Shown: positions 61,809 to 64,000 of the stretch, piece after piece | Numbering within the stretch: the first letter of the stretch is position 1 | Layout of the letters: every line of letters starts with the position of its first letter | From: Ralstonia mannitolilytica | GTDB lineage: Bacteria > Pseudomonadota > Gammaproteobacteria > Burkholderiales > Burkholderiaceae | Direction: 5' to 3' | NCBI RefSeq assembly: GCF_905397375.1 | Contig: NZ_CAJPVG010000012.1 | Span: forward strand, 62,001-126,000 | DNA: 64,000 bases | Position numbers and translations under genes: made by a program | The notes under the pieces: generated by a model | What the model was told of the DNA's origin: nothing | Database searches by the model: none | The model's input: the letters and a program-made list of their open reading frames with translations, nothing else

Positions 61809-62633
61809 CTACGCGGCGACGGCGTCTCGTTCGCGCGCAAAGGCGATCAGCGCGTCGAGTGTGCCGTCAGGGCATTCTCCCATGATCGCGTGCCCGCCGG
61901 GCAGCCCTACCACGCGGCTCCCAGGCAGGCCCGCGGCGACCTGGCGGCCGGCCTTCGCGGGCGTCATCTGGTCTTTTTCGCCGACGATCACGAGGGAAGG
62001 GCACTTCACTGCGGCCATGGCTTCCGCGCCACGCGCATAAGCGTTGCAGGCGGCGAAATCCGTGTAGAAGACCGGTGCCTCGGAGCCGCGGGCGACGCGC
62101 TCCATCAGCCGCTGGCTGCCGCCATGCATCCAGAAACCCGGCCCCGGCGCAGACGGCTTGTTGGCCAGGCTGGAATGCGACCAGGCATTCACCATGTCGA
62201 TGGCGCTCGCGGTGTTGTTGCGCGCCGCGTCCAGCAGCGCATCCGACACCTTCATCGGCCATGCCGTGGCCACCAGCGCAATACGGCGCACGCGATCGGC
62301 GTATCGCGCAGCGCACTCCAGCGCAATCAGCGAGCCCATGCTGTGCCCGACCACGATCACGGGCTGCGTGACGCCGGCTGCCTGCACGACGGCCATTACC
62401 CAGTCGGCCATGGCCTCCACCGTCTGCAGCGGGGCGCCGGTGCTACGCCCGTGGCCTGGCAGGTCCACCGCCAGCACGCTGAAGCCGTGGTGCGCAAACC
62501 AGCGCGTCTGCAGTCCCCAGACGGAATGATCGTTCTGCGCACCATGCACGAACACCACGCAGGGCAGTTCGGCGTTGAACGGCTTGCCGCCGGTGTAGGC
62601 GTAGGCACGCTGGCCTTGTACGGTGAATTCCAT
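61809..62633 (-). CDS. Alpha/beta-fold hydrolase
   Basis: A 274-residue hydrolase. The oxyanion HG motif (VVFVHGAQNDHSVW) is at about residues 26-39, the nucleophile Ser in GHSMGS near residue 97, the acid in VIVGEKDQMTPA, and the catalytic His in GLPGGHAIMGE. All triad residues are present. The ATG overlaps the stop of the upstream sulfhydrylase gene by one base, so the two are coupled. It may act on an ester or thioester connected to methionine metabolism, but the substrate is unknown. Confidence 0.9.
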   Translation of the reverse strand: MEFTVQGQRAYAYTGGKPFNAELPCVVFVHGAQNDHSVWGLQTRWFAHHGFSVLAVDLPGHGRSTGAPLQTVEAMADWVMAVVQAAGVTQPVIVVGHSMGSLIALECAARYADRVRRIALVATAWPMKVSDALLDAARNNTASAIDMVNAWSHSSLANKPSAPGPGFWMHGGSQRLMERVARGSEAPVFYTDFAACNAYARGAEAMAAVKCPSLVIVGEKDQMTPAKAGRQVAAGLPGSRVVGLPGGHAIMGECPDGTLDALIAFARERDAVAA

Positions 62634-63967
62634 CAGCGGGCTCCGGTCGTGGTGGACGCGGCCTTGCCGGGCGCGGCGGACATCGCGCGCTCGGCGGCCT
62701 TGAGACCGCGCTTGAGGTCGTCGATCAGGTCGTCGGCATCTTCCAGGCCGATCGACAGCCGGATCGTGCCCTCGCTGATGCCGGCCGCGGCCAACGCATT
62801 TGCGTCCATGCGGAAATGCGTGGTCGACGCCGGATGAATCACCAGCGACCGCGCATCGCCCACGTTGGCCAGGTGCGAGAACAGGCCCAGCGATTCGATG
62901 AACTGCTGGCCCGCACGCCGGTCTCCCTTGAGATCGAAGCTGAAGACGGCGCCGCTGCCGCGCGGCAGCAGGCGCTTGGCGAGCGCATGGTCGGGGTGCG
63001 ATTCGAGCTCCGGGTAGGCGACCGACGCCACCATCGGATGGCTCGCCAGGAAGGCGGCCACGCGGCGTGTGTTCTCCACGTGCCGGGCCATTCGCAACGG
63101 CAGCGTTTCAATGCCCTGGAGCAGCTGCCAGGCCGCCATCGGGTTCATGCAGGCACCGAAATCCCGCAGGCCCTCGCGGCGGGCGCGCAGCAGGAAAGGC
63201 GCGACGGTGCTTTCCTCGGCGAAGACCATGTCGTGAAAGCCCGCGTACCGCTCGGTCAGTTCGGGATGCTTGCCGGCCGCAACGTAGTCGAAGGTCCCGC
63301 CATCCACCAGCACGCCGCCGATGGTCGTGCCATGGCCGCCGAGGAACTTGGTCGCCGAGTGGTAGACGAGGTCGGCTCCGTGTGCGAAGGGCTGCAGCAG
63401 CCACGGCGTGGTGAACGTCGAATCGACGAGCAGCGGCACACCCGCGTCATGCGCAATGGAGGCAATGGTCGGGATGTCGAGCACATCGAGCCTCGGGTTG
63501 CCGAGCGTCTCGCCAAACAGCAGCCGCGTGTTCGGCCGGATGGCGGCGCGCCAGCCGTCGATGTCGCCAGGCTTGACGAAGGTCGTCTCGATGCCGAAGC
63601 GGCGCAGCGTGTAATGCAGCAGGTTGTGCGAGCCGCCGTACAGCGCGGACGAGGCCACGATATGCGAACCCGCACCCATCAGCGTGACGATGGCCAGGTG
63701 CAGGGCCGCCTGGCCCGAGGCGGTGGCGATGGCGCCCACGCCGTTCTCGAGCGCCGCCATGCGCTCCTCGAACACGGCCACGGTCGGGTTGGAGATGCGC
63801 GAGTAGACGTGGCCCGCGCGTTCCATATTGAACAATGACGCCGCGTGTTCGCTGTCGCGGAACACGAACGACGTGCTGAGGTGGATGGGCGTGGCGCGCG
63901 CGCCGGTGGCCGGGTCGGGCGCGGCACCAGCGTGCAGGGCCAGCGTGTCGAAGCGGGCTTTGGACAT
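62633..63967 (-). CDS. O-acetylhomoserine/O-succinylhomoserine sulfhydrylase-type enzyme (Cys/Met PLP family)
   Basis: A 444-residue PLP enzyme of the Cys/Met metabolism family. YSRISNPTVAVFEERMAALE (residues 55-74) and SGQAALHLAI carry cofactor contacts, and the PLP lysine is K207 in YHSATKFLGGHGTTIGG. The length and HAGAAPDPATGARATPIHLS start fit O-acetylhomoserine aminocarboxypropyltransferases, which make homocysteine from sulfide. O-succinylhomoserine sulfhydrylase is the main alternative. A GTG at 63979 could also be the start. The end of the window is 33 bases upstream, so the promoter is not fully visible. Confidence 0.9.
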   Translation of the reverse strand: MSKARFDTLALHAGAAPDPATGARATPIHLSTSFVFRDSEHAASLFNMERAGHVYSRISNPTVAVFEERMAALENGVGAIATASGQAALHLAIVTLMGAGSHIVASSALYGGSHNLLHYTLRRFGIETTFVKPGDIDGWRAAIRPNTRLLFGETLGNPRLDVLDIPTIASIAHDAGVPLLVDSTFTTPWLLQPFAHGADLVYHSATKFLGGHGTTIGGVLVDGGTFDYVAAGKHPELTERYAGFHDMVFAEESTVAPFLLRARREGLRDFGACMNPMAAWQLLQGIETLPLRMARHVENTRRVAAFLASHPMVASVAYPELESHPDHALAKRLLPRGSGAVFSFDLKGDRRAGQQFIESLGLFSHLANVGDARSLVIHPASTTHFRMDANALAAAGISEGTIRLSIGLEDADDLIDDLKRGLKAAERAMSAAPGKAASTTTGAR

Positions 63968-64000
63968 GGATTGAGGCACCCCGAAAGGGAGCGGAAGCAG

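Overview
The window is GC-rich with dense, mostly unidirectional operons. It carries pqiABC, RND efflux, chaperone-usher and YadA-type surface genes, and a tRNA-Arg with encoded CCA. This fits a beta-proteobacterium of the Burkholderiaceae, most likely Ralstonia or Cupriavidus. That placement is inferred from gene content and protein style, not from a marker gene. No insertion sequence, phage gene, integrase or CRISPR array was found.

Region 1 (1-21.7 kb) is a large catabolic and uptake locus. An aldo/keto reductase, a small lipoprotein, a HAD hydrolase and an M20 amidohydrolase lead in. A minus-strand block follows: GNAT, D-2-hydroxyacid dehydrogenase, class III aminotransferase, Lrp/AsnC regulator, bicupin and FAD amine oxidase-like protein. 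It is transcribed away from a plus-strand block: aldehyde dehydrogenase, second HAD hydrolase, second FAD oxidase, Dpp-like ABC transporter, tartrate-dehydrogenase-like enzyme and succinate-semialdehyde-type dehydrogenase. Together they suggest import of a peptide-like or amino compound, amide hydrolysis, oxidative deamination or transamination, and oxidation of the aldehyde to central acids. The substrate is unknown.

Region 2 (21.9-40.1 kb) has two plus-strand operons, each headed by a divergent TetR gene. The first carries an RND tripartite pump and continues into pqiABC. The second carries a flavin hydroxylase, a VOC extradiol-type dioxygenase, a FAH-family hydrolase and an acyl-CoA synthetase, followed by an OmpW porin. 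The two TetR proteins are close paralogues. Both intergenic regions hold the same arrangement: back-to-back sigma-70 promoters sharing overlapping -35 boxes inside a conserved 32-bp element. The 276-nt leader of the pump operon also contains blocks resembling a glycine riboswitch.

Region 3 (40.1-56.4 kb) is a surface-adhesion and signalling locus. A degenerate 21-bp repeat tract precedes two OmpR-type regulators whose receiver domains lack the phospho-acceptor aspartate. Then come a chaperone-usher operon (tip adhesin, chaperone, usher, and a major pilin followed by an intrinsic terminator), two RcsB-like response regulators bracketing a trimeric autotransporter adhesin, and a divergent hybrid histidine kinase with receiver and Hpt domains. 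A GTACGA-type dyad recurs upstream of the adhesin, the kinase and, more weakly, the pilin.

Region 4 (56.4-64 kb) is ordinary chromosomal content: tRNA-Arg(UCU), two small proteins, an FAD-linked D-2-hydroxyacid dehydrogenase, a DUF2069 protein, a WrbA-like quinone reductase, a YihY membrane protein, a DUF962 protein, an alpha/beta hydrolase and a PLP-dependent homoserine sulfhydrylase.
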